Below, in pieces: positions 53,282 to 63,356 of a DNA stretch of 64,000 nt (its first letter is position 1; every line of letters begins with the position of its first letter). The stretch is from NCBI GenBank assembly GCA_947453445.1, contig CANGGP010000013.1:1-64000 (forward strand). The letters are read 5' to 3'. The position numbers and the translations under genes are program-made. This DNA comes from Sphingobacteriaceae bacterium. Lineage in GTDB: Bacteria > Bacteroidota > Bacteroidia > B-17B0 > Aurantibacillaceae. The notes under the pieces are model-generated. The model did not search any database and was not told the DNA's origin. It saw only the letters and a program-made list of their open reading frames with translations.

Positions 53282-54895
53282 TTATGCTGTTACTTGCACT
53301 TTCGGTGCTGCAGCCATAATTTCTTCATTCGCAGCAGATGCATATTGTGCAAAATTCTTAATGAATTGCTCAGCTAAATTCTTCGCTTTTTCATCGTATG
53401 CATTTTTATCTTTCCAGCTGTTACGTGGGTCTAATAATTCGGTTGGAACGCCTTCGCATGCTTTAGGGAAAGCCAAGTTGAAGAAATTGGTGGTGCCAAA
53501 TTCTACATTGTCTAATTGACCATTTAAAGCAGCAGTGATTAAAGCACGTGTGTAAGATAATTTAATACGGCTACCAACGCCATAAGAACCGCCTACCCAG
53601 CCGGTGTTTAATAACCATACGTTTACTTTGTGTTTCTTTAATTTATCACCCAATAACTCAGCATATTTTGTAGGATGCAATGGTAAAAAGGCTTTACCAA
53701 AACAAGCTGAGAAGGTAGTGGTTGGTTCAGTAATACCCATTTCGGTACCGGCTACTTTTGCAGTGTAACCACTGATAAAATTATACATGGCCTGGCCAGG
53801 CGTTAATTTGCTGATTGGCGGTAAAACACCAAAAGCATCACAGGTTAAGAAGAAAATGTTTTTAGGAATATCACCAACTGCAGGTGTTACTGCATTGTCG
53901 ATGTAATTGGCAGGATAACTTACGCGTGTATTTTCAGTTCTGCTGATGTTGGCATAATCAACTGTTGTTGTGCCTTCATAACATCCAATGTTTTCTAACA
54001 ATGAACCAAATTTAATGGCATTAAAAATTTGCGGCTCTTTTTCTGCTGTTAAATCAACACACTTGGCATAACAACCGCCTTCAAAATTAAACACACCTTT
54101 ATCGCTCCAACCATGCTCATCATCACCAATTAATTTACGGTTTGGATCAGCGCTTAAAGTGGTTTTTCCTGTTCCTGATAAACCAAAGAAAATAGCGGTA
54201 TCGCCGGCTTTACCAATGTTAGCCGAGCAGTGCATACTCAATACTTTTTTCTCGTGCGGTAAAATGTAATTTAATACTGAGAAAATTGATTTTTTAATTT
54301 CACCTGTATAAGCAGTGCCACCAATTAAAATGATTTTTTTGGTGAAATCTAAAATGGCAAAATTATGTTGACGGGTGCCATCGATTTTAGGATCGGCTTT
54401 AAAACCCGGTGCATTGATGATTAACCAATCGTGTGTGAAGGTCTTGATTTCTTCGTTGGTTGGACGTAAGAATAAATTATAAGCGAATAAGTTGCTCCAA
54501 GGATATTCGTTCACTACACGCACATTGATGCGGTGCGTTGGATCAGCACATGCGTATGAATCACGCACCCAAATTTCTTTGCCACTTAAGTATGCCAACA
54601 TTCTGTTGTGCAAACTATCGAACTTATCAGATTCAAAACGGTTGTTTACATCACCCCACCAAACAGAATCCTTCGTTTTTTCATCGTACACCACAAATTT
54701 GTCCTTTGGTGATCTACCTGTAAATTCACCGGTATCGATCGCCAGAGCGCCAACGTCCGTTAAAAACCCTTCACCTCTTGTAATTGTATCTTCTACTAAT
54801 TCGCTTGGGTGTAAATTCCAATAGGCCATCTCAACATTAGAAAGGCCAAACTGTGCTACCGATGCATTCTCTGCTTTTAATCCAATTTCGTTCAT
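53282..54895 (-). CDS. pckA: Phosphoenolpyruvate carboxykinase (ATP)
   Basis: 537 residues from ATG 54895; the open frame runs 22 codons further upstream into a terminator hairpin, so the later start is correct. It converts oxaloacetate and ATP to phosphoenolpyruvate. Kinase loop GLSGTGKTTLSAD near residue 240, the upstream FTGRSPKDKFVV, and the metal-binding GDDEHGW are all intact. Sits behind a TACTTTTG -7 element (54918-54925). It could feed gluconeogenesis from pyruvate produced by tnaA and tpl. Confidence 0.97.
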   Translation of the reverse strand: MNEIGLKAENASVAQFGLSNVEMAYWNLHPSELVEDTITRGEGFLTDVGALAIDTGEFTGRSPKDKFVVYDEKTKDSVWWGDVNNRFESDKFDSLHNRMLAYLSGKEIWVRDSYACADPTHRINVRVVNEYPWSNLFAYNLFLRPTNEEIKTFTHDWLIINAPGFKADPKIDGTRQHNFAILDFTKKIILIGGTAYTGEIKKSIFSVLNYILPHEKKVLSMHCSANIGKAGDTAIFFGLSGTGKTTLSADPNRKLIGDDEHGWSDKGVFNFEGGCYAKCVDLTAEKEPQIFNAIKFGSLLENIGCYEGTTTVDYANISRTENTRVSYPANYIDNAVTPAVGDIPKNIFFLTCDAFGVLPPISKLTPGQAMYNFISGYTAKVAGTEMGITEPTTTFSACFGKAFLPLHPTKYAELLGDKLKKHKVNVWLLNTGWVGGSYGVGSRIKLSYTRALITAALNGQLDNVEFGTTNFFNLAFPKACEGVPTELLDPRNSWKDKNAYDEKAKNLAEQFIKNFAQYASAANEEIMAAAPKVQVTA

Positions 54896-54917
54896 CTCTG
54901 ATAATATTTGTAGAAGG

Positions 54918-54925
54918 CAAAAGTA
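54918..54925 (-). promoter_or_regulatory. -7 promoter element of pckA
   Basis: TACTTTTG on the minus strand fits TAnnTTTG and lies 22 bases before ATG 54895. The expected -33 region is inside the terminator hairpin at 54927-54957. Confidence 0.6.
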
Positions 54926-54926
54926 C

Positions 54927-54957
54927 AAAAAAAAACAGTCGATAGTCGACTGTTTTT
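54927..54957 (-). terminator. Terminator hairpin of the 54986 gene, directly upstream of the pckA promoter
   Basis: AAAAACAGTCGA (54931-54942) and TCGACTGTTTTT (54946-54957) form a perfect 12-bp stem with a 3-base loop. On the minus strand it is followed by a run of T, so it stops transcription coming from the upstream gene before pckA. Confidence 0.85.
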
Positions 54958-54985
54958 GCACAATGTTTAAGGCAATTTTTTAAGG

Positions 54986-55351
54986 CTATCTAATTGACAG
55001 AGAGACTAGTTTGCCTTCTTTTGCGATATTTTTCAACTGACTGATAAATCTCATTTTTGCCTTGCGCTTTAATTCAGTTAATGGTAAACAAATGCGTTGT
55101 TCACCTTCGCGACCAATATTTTTAGAGGTATATGCCAGATTCTTGTCTTTAATTAACGACATTACTTTATCAAAACTGGGCGCATCAATGCCCGAGCCAT
55201 AACTGCCAAATGCAACTTCAAGGGCACAGGCTTGATCGGTTACGCCTTTATACACTGTGGGCTCTTTGGTAACCTTAGGTTCGTTTTGGGCAGTTAAGCG
55301 TGTGTTGAATGCCAATAAAATTAATGCTGTGAGGAAGGTTAGTTTTTTCAT
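54986..55351 (-). CDS. Hypothetical exported protein
   Basis: 121 residues, signal peptide ending at RLTAQ (about residue 22). The mature part contains ACALEVAFGSYGSGIDAPSFDKVMSLI and a basic C-terminus with two cysteines in all. No family recognised. It is last in the minus-strand run def-lipoprotein-DUF423, 51 bases after DUF423, and is closed by the hairpin at 54927-54957. Confidence 0.6.
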   Translation of the reverse strand: MKKLTFLTALILLAFNTRLTAQNEPKVTKEPTVYKGVTDQACALEVAFGSYGSGIDAPSFDKVMSLIKDKNLAYTSKNIGREGEQRICLPLTELKRKAKMRFISQLKNIAKEGKLVSLSIR

Positions 55352-55402
55352 AATGCTTTGCTAAACTGATAATAATATTGCAGAGTACAAAATTTAATCC
55401 AA

Positions 55403-55819
55403 TTATTGGGCTTTAACTTTTTTAAACATTGAGAAGGCCAACAAAAGCCATCCGGCCATAAAAAATAAACCACCCAATGGTGTAACAGGACCTAAAAACC
55501 TCAACCACTCAGCACCTAACAAATGGCGCGTGCTCAATAGATACAATGATCCGCTAAAAAATAAAATACCTAGAAAGAAACACCAATAGGCAGATTTTAA
55601 ACTTTTTGACTGCAATTTATCATGCAACAAAATCATCCCAAACATGGCCAAGGTGTGAAACAATTGGTATTTGGATGCTGTATCAAAGGCATTTAATTCG
55701 TTTAAACTAATAAGCCCGGTTTCGAGTTGCGCTTTTAGCGCGTGTGCCCCCAAAGCACCAAGACCTACAGCCATTGCACCGGAAAAGCCAACAACCATTA
55801 AATATTTTGATGACAGCAT
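55403..55819 (-). CDS. DUF423 (YgdD-like) membrane protein
   Basis: 138 residues, four membrane helices. GALGAHALK near residue 23, TASKYQLFHTLAMF and GSLYLLS with PLGGLFFMAGW are characteristic of DUF423. Function unknown. One base separates it from the lipoprotein gene, so it is co-transcribed with def. Confidence 0.9.
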   Translation of the reverse strand: MLSSKYLMVVGFSGAMAVGLGALGAHALKAQLETGLISLNELNAFDTASKYQLFHTLAMFGMILLHDKLQSKSLKSAYWCFFLGILFFSGSLYLLSTRHLLGAEWLRFLGPVTPLGGLFFMAGWLLLAFSMFKKVKAQ

Positions 55820-55820
55820 T

Positions 55821-56390
55821 TTATTTTTTTTGATTAATGATGATTTTGGTAATCTCCTCGTCGCTTTTACCTATAAAGGCAATTGCACCTTTTGCACTCA
55901 TGGCCCATTCACTTTTTGGATAGTCATCAATGATTTTTTGATACAAACGTTTGGCTTCGTTTTCATCGTTCATGTAATTATGGTCATCGTATAACTGACC
56001 CAATAAAAATAAAGCAGCCGGACGTTCCTTAAAATTAGGGTAATCTTCGATGCATTTATCCAATGCCATTTTAGCTTGCGGAATATTGTTGATGGCCCTT
56101 GCTACCTGTGCGGTTTTCACTAAAAAAATAGCACTCAAACTGTCGCTCTGGCAATAATTGGCGAACTCTGTAAAAGCAATGATCGCCTTTTGGGCCGATA
56201 CAGTATCGAGTTCCATTTGGGTAAACAAAATACTATCCATGTAAAAGGCTTGACTTTTCAGCTTTTTGCAATCACTAAAATAGGCACCCTTATTTTTTCC
56301 ATTTTCCCCATTCTCGTTTTCAGCATTGTTTTTATTGTTACAAGAAACGAGTAAGGTTAAAAGAACAAGCGATAAAACAATTTTCTTCAT
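55821..56390 (-). CDS. TPR-like lipoprotein
   Basis: 189 residues. Lipoprotein signal MKKIVLSLVLLTLLVSCNNK with the lipobox Cys at residue 17, then an Asn/Glu-rich spacer and TPR-like helices with AKRLYQKIIDDYPKSEWAMSAKGAI. It resembles the TPR part of YbgF/CpoB-type proteins. Probably attached to the outer or inner membrane. Two bases after def. Confidence 0.75.
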   Translation of the reverse strand: MKKIVLSLVLLTLLVSCNNKNNAENENGENGKNKGAYFSDCKKLKSQAFYMDSILFTQMELDTVSAQKAIIAFTEFANYCQSDSLSAIFLVKTAQVARAINNIPQAKMALDKCIEDYPNFKERPAALFLLGQLYDDHNYMNDENEAKRLYQKIIDDYPKSEWAMSAKGAIAFIGKSDEEITKIIINQKK

Positions 56391-56392
56391 GG

Positions 56393-57001
56393 TTATTTTT
56401 TTGGCTTATATACTTTTATCTTGTAATTGGGATGTACCTTGCCATTGGCAATATCATTGAGTTTGCCGCTGATCATCTTTCTTTTAAAAGGACTGATGCG
56501 GTCGGTGAATAACTTTCCTTCAATGTGATCGTATTCATGTTGAATAACACGGGCAATCACACTATCGTATGTTTCAGTGTGTTTTTTAAAATGCTCATCG
56601 TAATACTCCACAGTAATTTTTGAATGGCGACTCACATCCTCATTAATTTTTGGAATGCTCAAACAGCCCTCGTTAAATTTCCATTCTTCGCCAACTTCTT
56701 CTATCATGCGGGCATTGATAAACACCTTCTTAAAATTACGCAGCTCCTCCAATTGTTCGGCTGTGAATTTTTCATCGCCTTCTTCATCATCTTCATCCTT
56801 TTCCGCAAATGGTGTGGCATCTATCACAAACAAACGAATGCTTTTACCTACTTGTGGTGCTGCTAATCCCAAACCATTGGCTTTGTACATGGTTTCAAAC
56901 ATGTCCTTGATGAATTGCGATAATCCTTCATACTTGGCATCAATGTCTTGTGCTACTTTGCGGAGCACCGGATCGCCATAAACTACTATTGGTAATACCA
57001 T
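56393..57001 (-). CDS. def: Peptide deformylase
   Basis: 202 residues. It removes the formyl group from nascent proteins. All three motifs are intact: GLGLAAPQVG (43-52), EGCLS (111-115) and HEYDH (155-159) with the zinc/iron ligands Cys and two His. An acidic insert at residues 67-85 (EKDEDDEEGDEKFTAEQ) lengthens it relative to E. coli Def (about 168), as in other Bacteroidota. It leads the run def-lipoprotein-DUF423. Confidence 0.95.
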   Translation of the reverse strand: MVLPIVVYGDPVLRKVAQDIDAKYEGLSQFIKDMFETMYKANGLGLAAPQVGKSIRLFVIDATPFAEKDEDDEEGDEKFTAEQLEELRNFKKVFINARMIEEVGEEWKFNEGCLSIPKINEDVSRHSKITVEYYDEHFKKHTETYDSVIARVIQHEYDHIEGKLFTDRISPFKRKMISGKLNDIANGKVHPNYKIKVYKPKK

Positions 57002-57099
57002 TTTTAATTTTAAATTTTGAATGTTAAATGATGAATGAAAGCCATTTAAAATTTAACATGTTTCATTCAACATTTATCATTTATCATTCAACATTTCTC
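57002..57099. repeat. Short ATTCAACATTT-type repeat between guaB and def
   Basis: AT-rich 98 bases with several near-copies of TTCAACATTT and its complement (AAATTTTGAATGTTAAAT near 57010; TTCATTCAACATTT near 57062-57075; CATTCAACATTTCTC near 57086). The same units make up the repeats at 52874-52909 and 53172-53207. Partly self-complementary. Confidence 0.5.
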
Positions 57100-58590
<1,491 letters not shown>

Positions 58591-58610
58591 TTAAGGAATT
58601 AAAATTCGGG

Positions 58611-58618
58611 CAAATATA
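58611..58618 (-). promoter_or_regulatory. -7 promoter element of guaB
   Basis: TATATTTG on the minus strand, 32 bases before ATG 58578. Confidence 0.5.
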
Positions 58619-58715
58619 CGCTAAAATTTTTAATTGAATAGCATGTCCTTCCTGGTACAAAGCCAATTTTTTAAAATTAAGTCAATGTTAAGAATGCAAA
58701 CTTCGGAATCGCATT

Positions 58716-59465
58716 TTATCCCTTATTCAATTTATCCATAAAGGCCTCTTTTTTGCGGCGCGATATTTCAATTTTGCTGCCGTCGCTCATAATGGCGTAA
58801 CCGCCGTCTTCCTTTAAAAAGCGGAGCACATGGTTCATGTTAATGAGGTGATGGTGGTGCACCCTAATAAAATCAGATTCAGGTAATAATTCCTCATAAT
58901 GTTTTAAACCAAAACTAATCATGAGCTTGCGTTTATCGGCCAGGTAAAAGTTGGTGTAAGAACCGTCGGCTTCACAACGGATAATGTCTTTAATATTTAC
59001 AATTTCGTAGGCATTGCCTGTTGGCAAGGTGATTTTTTGGAAATTTTCATCTGCCCTTTTTAGGTGTTGAATTAAAAATTGCAAATTTTCCATACTTGGC
59101 ACCGATTTCTTTTTGTTCAATACCTTGTTCACCGCCGATTTTAATTCATCCATATCGATGGGTTTCAACAAATAATCGCAGGCCGAATACTTAATGGCAC
59201 GAATGGCATGTTGATCACTGGCTGTGGCAAATATCAATTCGAATTTGTGTCCTGATACTTGTTCAAGCAAATCAAAGCCGCTGCCATCGGGCATGCTGAT
59301 GTCGAGAAACACCAAATCGGGTTGCAGTTCCTTGATCAAGGCAACACCTTCTTTTACATCTTTGGCGAGGCCGGCAATTGTTATTTCAGGACAATTGCGT
59401 TCGAGCATGGCGGCCAACATTTGGCGGCTCTTTGCTTCATCTTCAATAATCAATGTTTTTATCAT
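58716..59465 (-). CDS. LytTR-type response regulator
   Basis: 249 residues. Receiver domain at 1-120 with the phospho-acceptor Asp55 (LVFLDISMPDGSG) and Lys in DYLLKPI, then a LytTR DNA-binding domain (CEADGSYTNFYLADKRKLMIS ... RVHHHHLINMNHV). It is ten bases after the sensor gene; the pair forms one operon and one signalling pathway. The target promoter is unknown. Confidence 0.95.
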   Translation of the reverse strand: MIKTLIIEDEAKSRQMLAAMLERNCPEITIAGLAKDVKEGVALIKELQPDLVFLDISMPDGSGFDLLEQVSGHKFELIFATASDQHAIRAIKYSACDYLLKPIDMDELKSAVNKVLNKKKSVPSMENLQFLIQHLKRADENFQKITLPTGNAYEIVNIKDIIRCEADGSYTNFYLADKRKLMISFGLKHYEELLPESDFIRVHHHHLINMNHVLRFLKEDGGYAIMSDGSKIEISRRKKEAFMDKLNKG

Positions 59466-59475
59466 AACACAGGTT

Positions 59476-62430
59476 TTAAATACTTATTGGCACAAACAGT
59501 TGCACTTGGGTGCCGGTGGCATTGCCCTGTGCATCTTTTAAATCGGTAATAATCACACTTAGTTGGGAGCGATTGATTTCGTTCAAAATTTTTAAGCGGT
59601 CTTCTGTAATTTTCATTCCCAAACTTTTGTGTTTGTTTTGCGGCATGGTGCGTCTAATTTCATTCGATTTTTCGCGACCAATACCATTGTCCTTTATGGT
59701 GCAAATTAGAAAATTATTTTTTGATTGCAGATCGATGCTTAATTTTCCTTTGTGTGGCAAAGGATTTAATCCGTGTAAAATGGCATTTTCAACATAAGGT
59801 TGCATGAGCAATGGCGGCATGATGTCGTAATCCGGATCGACGCTGTCATCAACCTTCACTTCAAAGTCAAACTTTTCTTCAAAACGCATTTGTTCTAATT
59901 CGAGATAAAGTTTTAAAGCTTCCAAATCCTCACCCACTGTAACAGTTGGCTTTTCTGAATTATTTAAAATAACACGCACTAGGCGAGCAAATTTGTTCAG
60001 GTATTTGATGGCCTCATCGCTTCGTGTATTAAAAATGTAATGTTGAATTGAATTGAGCGAGTTAAAAATAAAATGCGGATTCATTTGCGAGCGCAAGGCC
60101 TTTAATTCAATTTTACTCATTTCTACTTTGCGCTCAAATTCAACTTTTTGTTTCTTTTTAATTTTGACAATTCTTAAGGCAATAACTATATAGATGCTTG
60201 CCACAAGCAATACAATCACCAAAACAATAAACCACCAGGTTAAATAAAATGGCGAACGGATGGTAAAACTAAAAGCAATATCCTCTGTATCCCAAATACC
60301 TTCATTATTGCAAGAGCGAACCTTAAAGGTGTATTTACCCGGCGCCAAATTGGTGTATTTAATATAATCTTCTTTACTAGGAGCACTCCATTCCTTATCC
60401 TGTGCCAAACCTTCTAATTTTTTTTGATAAAGCACTTTATCGGGATTGGTGAAGCAAATACCGCGGTAATAAAATGAAATGGTATTGTAATCGCTTGGCA
60501 ATACTGAGTTGTTTGGCAACAGGGTATCTTCATTTAATAATTTAATCTTTTGAAGAAGGGTAATGTTTTGTTTTCTGTTTTGCCTGAAATACCTTGGCTG
60601 ATGCTTGATTAATCCACTTACGGTTCCGAACCACACGGTGCCATCCTCGTCTTCCCATATACCATTCGAATTGCATTCTACGCCTGCAAATCCTTCTTGT
60701 TTACCAAAAGAGCTGATTTCTATTTTATTTTCATTAAAATATTTGTACAAATTTAATTTGTTGATGCCTTGATTGGTTCCAATCCACAAGGCATTTTGGT
60801 AATCGGTAAATTCAATCGAATAAATTAATTCTGAATTTAAACCATCGAAATCATTGATCCTTCGCAACTGATGGTTTTTCAAATTGTATACCAGCAAACC
60901 ATTTAATGAAGCAGCTATGATATGGCCTTTGTAATAACGAATGGTGAAAAAATTCTCTTCATTTAGTCGATTGGTAATGCTTAGGTTTTGAAATCGTCCA
61001 TCCTTAAATTTGAGCAATCCATTTTTAAAAGTGCCCACATACAAATTATTTTCCTCGTCTTCACAAAATCCATACACGGCAAAATCAACACTTGCCAGTA
61101 TCGGATAAAAATGTGTAAGGGCTTTTCCATTCAGCCATTCGAGCGATACAATGCCGTTTGAGCCACCCAACCAAACCAATCCGTTTTTGGCTTCATACAT
61201 TACTTCATAAGGCCCCTTGCTTTCTTTTGGAAGTGGGATACTATGGAATTTTTCTTGTTTAAATTCAACCAATTCATTCGCCATGCCAAACAAAATATGG
61301 CCTTGTTTATCTTGTAAGCCCGAGTGACTGGTGTTTGATTTTAAACCGTCTTTTCTTGAATAATTTTTAAAGAAACCTTCTGATTCGCGGTAAATACCGT
61401 TGTTTTGAGAGCACACCCATAAATTTTTATTGCGGTCTCTGAAGATTTGAAAAATGAAAGAATTACCCAATCCCGCTATTTTATCAAAGGTGGTGAAGGA
61501 TTGATCGCGGTACTTATACAATCCGTTGTTGGTACCAAACCACATGTTGTCTTCACGGTCTTTAAAGATGGAGCGAATTTGATTTGAATTCACGTCCTTG
61601 TTAATGTTGAAATAATTAAAATTCTTTCCGTCGAAATTTAAAAGACCGCTGCTGGTGCCTATCCAAATACTTTGGTTGTTTTGGTTGTATAAAGCAATGA
61701 TGTGTTCGTCAATCAATCCATTGTAAACATTCAAATTGGTGATTTTTTGAGTTTTCAAATCCACAAAACACAAACCATTGTCGGTACCCAACACCAGCTG
61801 ATTTTTAAATTTGGTGATGGCTGTAATTTTATCAGATGGTAGACCTTTGCTTTGATCAAGACATTTATAAGTATCGTGTCCATAGATGATTAAACCCCTG
61901 TCGGTACCAATAAAAATCACTGTGCTATCAGGATTGAGGAGGGCGTTTATTTTTTGGCCTTCTAACTTTTTTACCGGTTTTAGCAATTTATCTTTATACA
62001 TGAAGAGTCCTTTGGTCGTCCCCACATACACTTTATTATGATATCCTTTGCAAAAGGCGGTTACATGGTGGTTCATTAATCCCTCCTTGTTGGGAAAATT
62101 ACTAAAGCCACGCCCATCGTAAACACTCATGCCTTTGTTGGTGCCAACATAAATAAAGTTGGAATCATCTTGACAAATAGCATTTACATTGTGATCGATT
62201 AAACCTGAGCGGCGGTTAAAGTTGGTAAATACCTTTCCGTCGAATCGGCTGAGCCCGCCATATCCGCCAATCCATAAGTAACCATTGTGATCTTGATACA
62301 TACAGGCCACCTGCACAAAAGGTAAACCATTTTCGACATTGTAATTTTTAAAAAAGTATTGCTGTGCTTTTAGGGGCGAAAAAAAAGCGAGTGTGAAAAT
62401 GAAAAATATGTGAGCAATGCCTCTGATAAT
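59476..62430 (-). CDS. Propeller-type sensor histidine kinase, LytS-like (non-ATG start likely)
   Basis: 946 residues from a GTG at 62316, but the frame stays open to TAG 62437-62439 and encodes a signal peptide (IRGIAHIFFIFTLAFFSPLKAQ) plus QQYFFKNYNVENGLPF, the normal start of two-component propeller proteins. In-frame ATT 62430 or ATA 62433 would be the start; no ATG, GTG or TTG is available. Then: about 14 propeller blades (YLWIGGYGGLSRFDG type) to residue 640, a Y_Y_Y-like domain (TNLAPGKYTFKVRSCN), one membrane helix (about 715-740), and a His_kinase domain with QMNPHFIFNSLNSIQ (phospho-His) and an ATPase domain with DNGIGREKS. Periplasmic sensing, partner of the LytTR regulator. Confidence 0.9.
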   Translation of the reverse strand: MIRGIAHIFFIFTLAFFSPLKAQQYFFKNYNVENGLPFVQVACMYQDHNGYLWIGGYGGLSRFDGKVFTNFNRRSGLIDHNVNAICQDDSNFIYVGTNKGMSVYDGRGFSNFPNKEGLMNHHVTAFCKGYHNKVYVGTTKGLFMYKDKLLKPVKKLEGQKINALLNPDSTVIFIGTDRGLIIYGHDTYKCLDQSKGLPSDKITAITKFKNQLVLGTDNGLCFVDLKTQKITNLNVYNGLIDEHIIALYNQNNQSIWIGTSSGLLNFDGKNFNYFNINKDVNSNQIRSIFKDREDNMWFGTNNGLYKYRDQSFTTFDKIAGLGNSFIFQIFRDRNKNLWVCSQNNGIYRESEGFFKNYSRKDGLKSNTSHSGLQDKQGHILFGMANELVEFKQEKFHSIPLPKESKGPYEVMYEAKNGLVWLGGSNGIVSLEWLNGKALTHFYPILASVDFAVYGFCEDEENNLYVGTFKNGLLKFKDGRFQNLSITNRLNEENFFTIRYYKGHIIAASLNGLLVYNLKNHQLRRINDFDGLNSELIYSIEFTDYQNALWIGTNQGINKLNLYKYFNENKIEISSFGKQEGFAGVECNSNGIWEDEDGTVWFGTVSGLIKHQPRYFRQNRKQNITLLQKIKLLNEDTLLPNNSVLPSDYNTISFYYRGICFTNPDKVLYQKKLEGLAQDKEWSAPSKEDYIKYTNLAPGKYTFKVRSCNNEGIWDTEDIAFSFTIRSPFYLTWWFIVLVIVLLVASIYIVIALRIVKIKKKQKVEFERKVEMSKIELKALRSQMNPHFIFNSLNSIQHYIFNTRSDEAIKYLNKFARLVRVILNNSEKPTVTVGEDLEALKLYLELEQMRFEEKFDFEVKVDDSVDPDYDIMPPLLMQPYVENAILHGLNPLPHKGKLSIDLQSKNNFLICTIKDNGIGREKSNEIRRTMPQNKHKSLGMKITEDRLKILNEINRSQLSVIITDLKDAQGNATGTQVQLFVPISI

Positions 62431-62526
62431 TATTGTCTAATTTAACCTTAATCGCCAAAAAACTAAAAAAAGAATTAAAACTGGTTGATTTCACTTTTTA
62501 AGTGGAAATATTAAACTAAGTTACTT

Positions 62527-62534
62527 TAGATTTG
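62527..62534 (+). promoter_or_regulatory. -7 promoter element of idi
   Basis: TAGATTTG fits TAnnTTTG, 27 bases before ATG 62562. Confidence 0.5.
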
Positions 62535-62561
62535 TTGTGGTTATAAGAACAAAATCGATCG

Positions 62562-63062
62562 ATGCAGGAACAAGTAATATTGGTGAACGAACAAGACGAA
62601 CAAATTGGCTTGATGGACAAGATGGAAGCCCACGAAAAAGGCTTATTGCACCGTGCCTTCTCAGTGTTTATTTTTAATGCTCAAGACGAATTACTGTTGC
62701 AACAAAGAGCTTTGCATAAATACCACAGTGCCGGTTTGTGGACCAACACCTGTTGTTCGCATCCCCGCGAAGGCGAAACTAATTTAGCCGCAGCGCAACG
62801 TCGACTAAAAGAAGAAATGGGATTTGAAACAGAATTAAATCTATTGGATTCATTTATTTACAAAGCCAAATTCGATAATTCTTTAACTGAACATGAATTC
62901 GATTATATATTTACAGGTCGTTACGAAAACAATCCGCGCATTAATGCCGACGAAGTTGCGGCTTTTAAATGGGTGGATTTAGACAGTTTGAAACTGGATA
63001 TCGCAAAACATCCCGAACAATACACAGTGTGGTTTAAAATTGCACTTGAACGATTTTTCTGA
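62562..63062 (+). CDS. idi: Isopentenyl-diphosphate delta-isomerase, type 1
   Basis: 166 residues, Nudix-fold. It isomerises isopentenyl to dimethylallyl diphosphate for isoprenoid synthesis. The catalytic Cys is in LWTNTCCSHPREGE; the Nudix-like LAAAQRRLKEEMGFE and the catalytic Glu region EHEFDYIF are present. Standalone gene; the sensor kinase is divergent. Confidence 0.95.
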   Translation: MQEQVILVNEQDEQIGLMDKMEAHEKGLLHRAFSVFIFNAQDELLLQQRALHKYHSAGLWTNTCCSHPREGETNLAAAQRRLKEEMGFETELNLLDSFIYKAKFDNSLTEHEFDYIFTGRYENNPRINADEVAAFKWVDLDSLKLDIAKHPEQYTVWFKIALERFF

Positions 63063-63065
63063 AAA

Positions 63066-63356
63066 TTAAACAAGTACTTCTTTTACCGACCAAGCCTGAG
63101 GTTTATCATTGAATAAAACTTTGGTGGCGCTCCATACTTTGGCAAACAACTCCGAGTCACGGTACTTGTTCACAGCCTCTTCGCTTTGCCACAAACTATA
63201 AGTAAAAAAAATGGAGGGATTGTTTTCATCTTGCAACAATTCAACATGGCTGCAACCTTCAAATCCTTTGATGTGGTGCCAATTGGTTTTAAAAATCAAT
63301 TTAAAGTCTTCAATCTTTTCAGGCTGAAAACTCATCTTCACAATGCGTTTAATCAT
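63066..63356 (-). CDS. Antibiotic biosynthesis monooxygenase (ABM) family protein
   Basis: 96 residues, ferredoxin-like dimeric alpha/beta barrel. IKRIVKMSFQPEKIEDFKLIF and SIFFTYSLWQSEEAVNKYRDSELF match the YgiN/ABM family, members of which act as quinol monooxygenases or haem-related enzymes. The ATG overlaps the end of the next gene by eight bases, so it is translated with it. Specific role unknown. Confidence 0.8.
   Translation of the reverse strand: MIKRIVKMSFQPEKIEDFKLIFKTNWHHIKGFEGCSHVELLQDENNPSIFFTYSLWQSEEAVNKYRDSELFAKVWSATKVLFNDKPQAWSVKEVLV

Noticed and set aside
61101-61108. TCGGATAA half-site
   Set aside because: Inside the sensor kinase coding region with no second arm; expected by chance.
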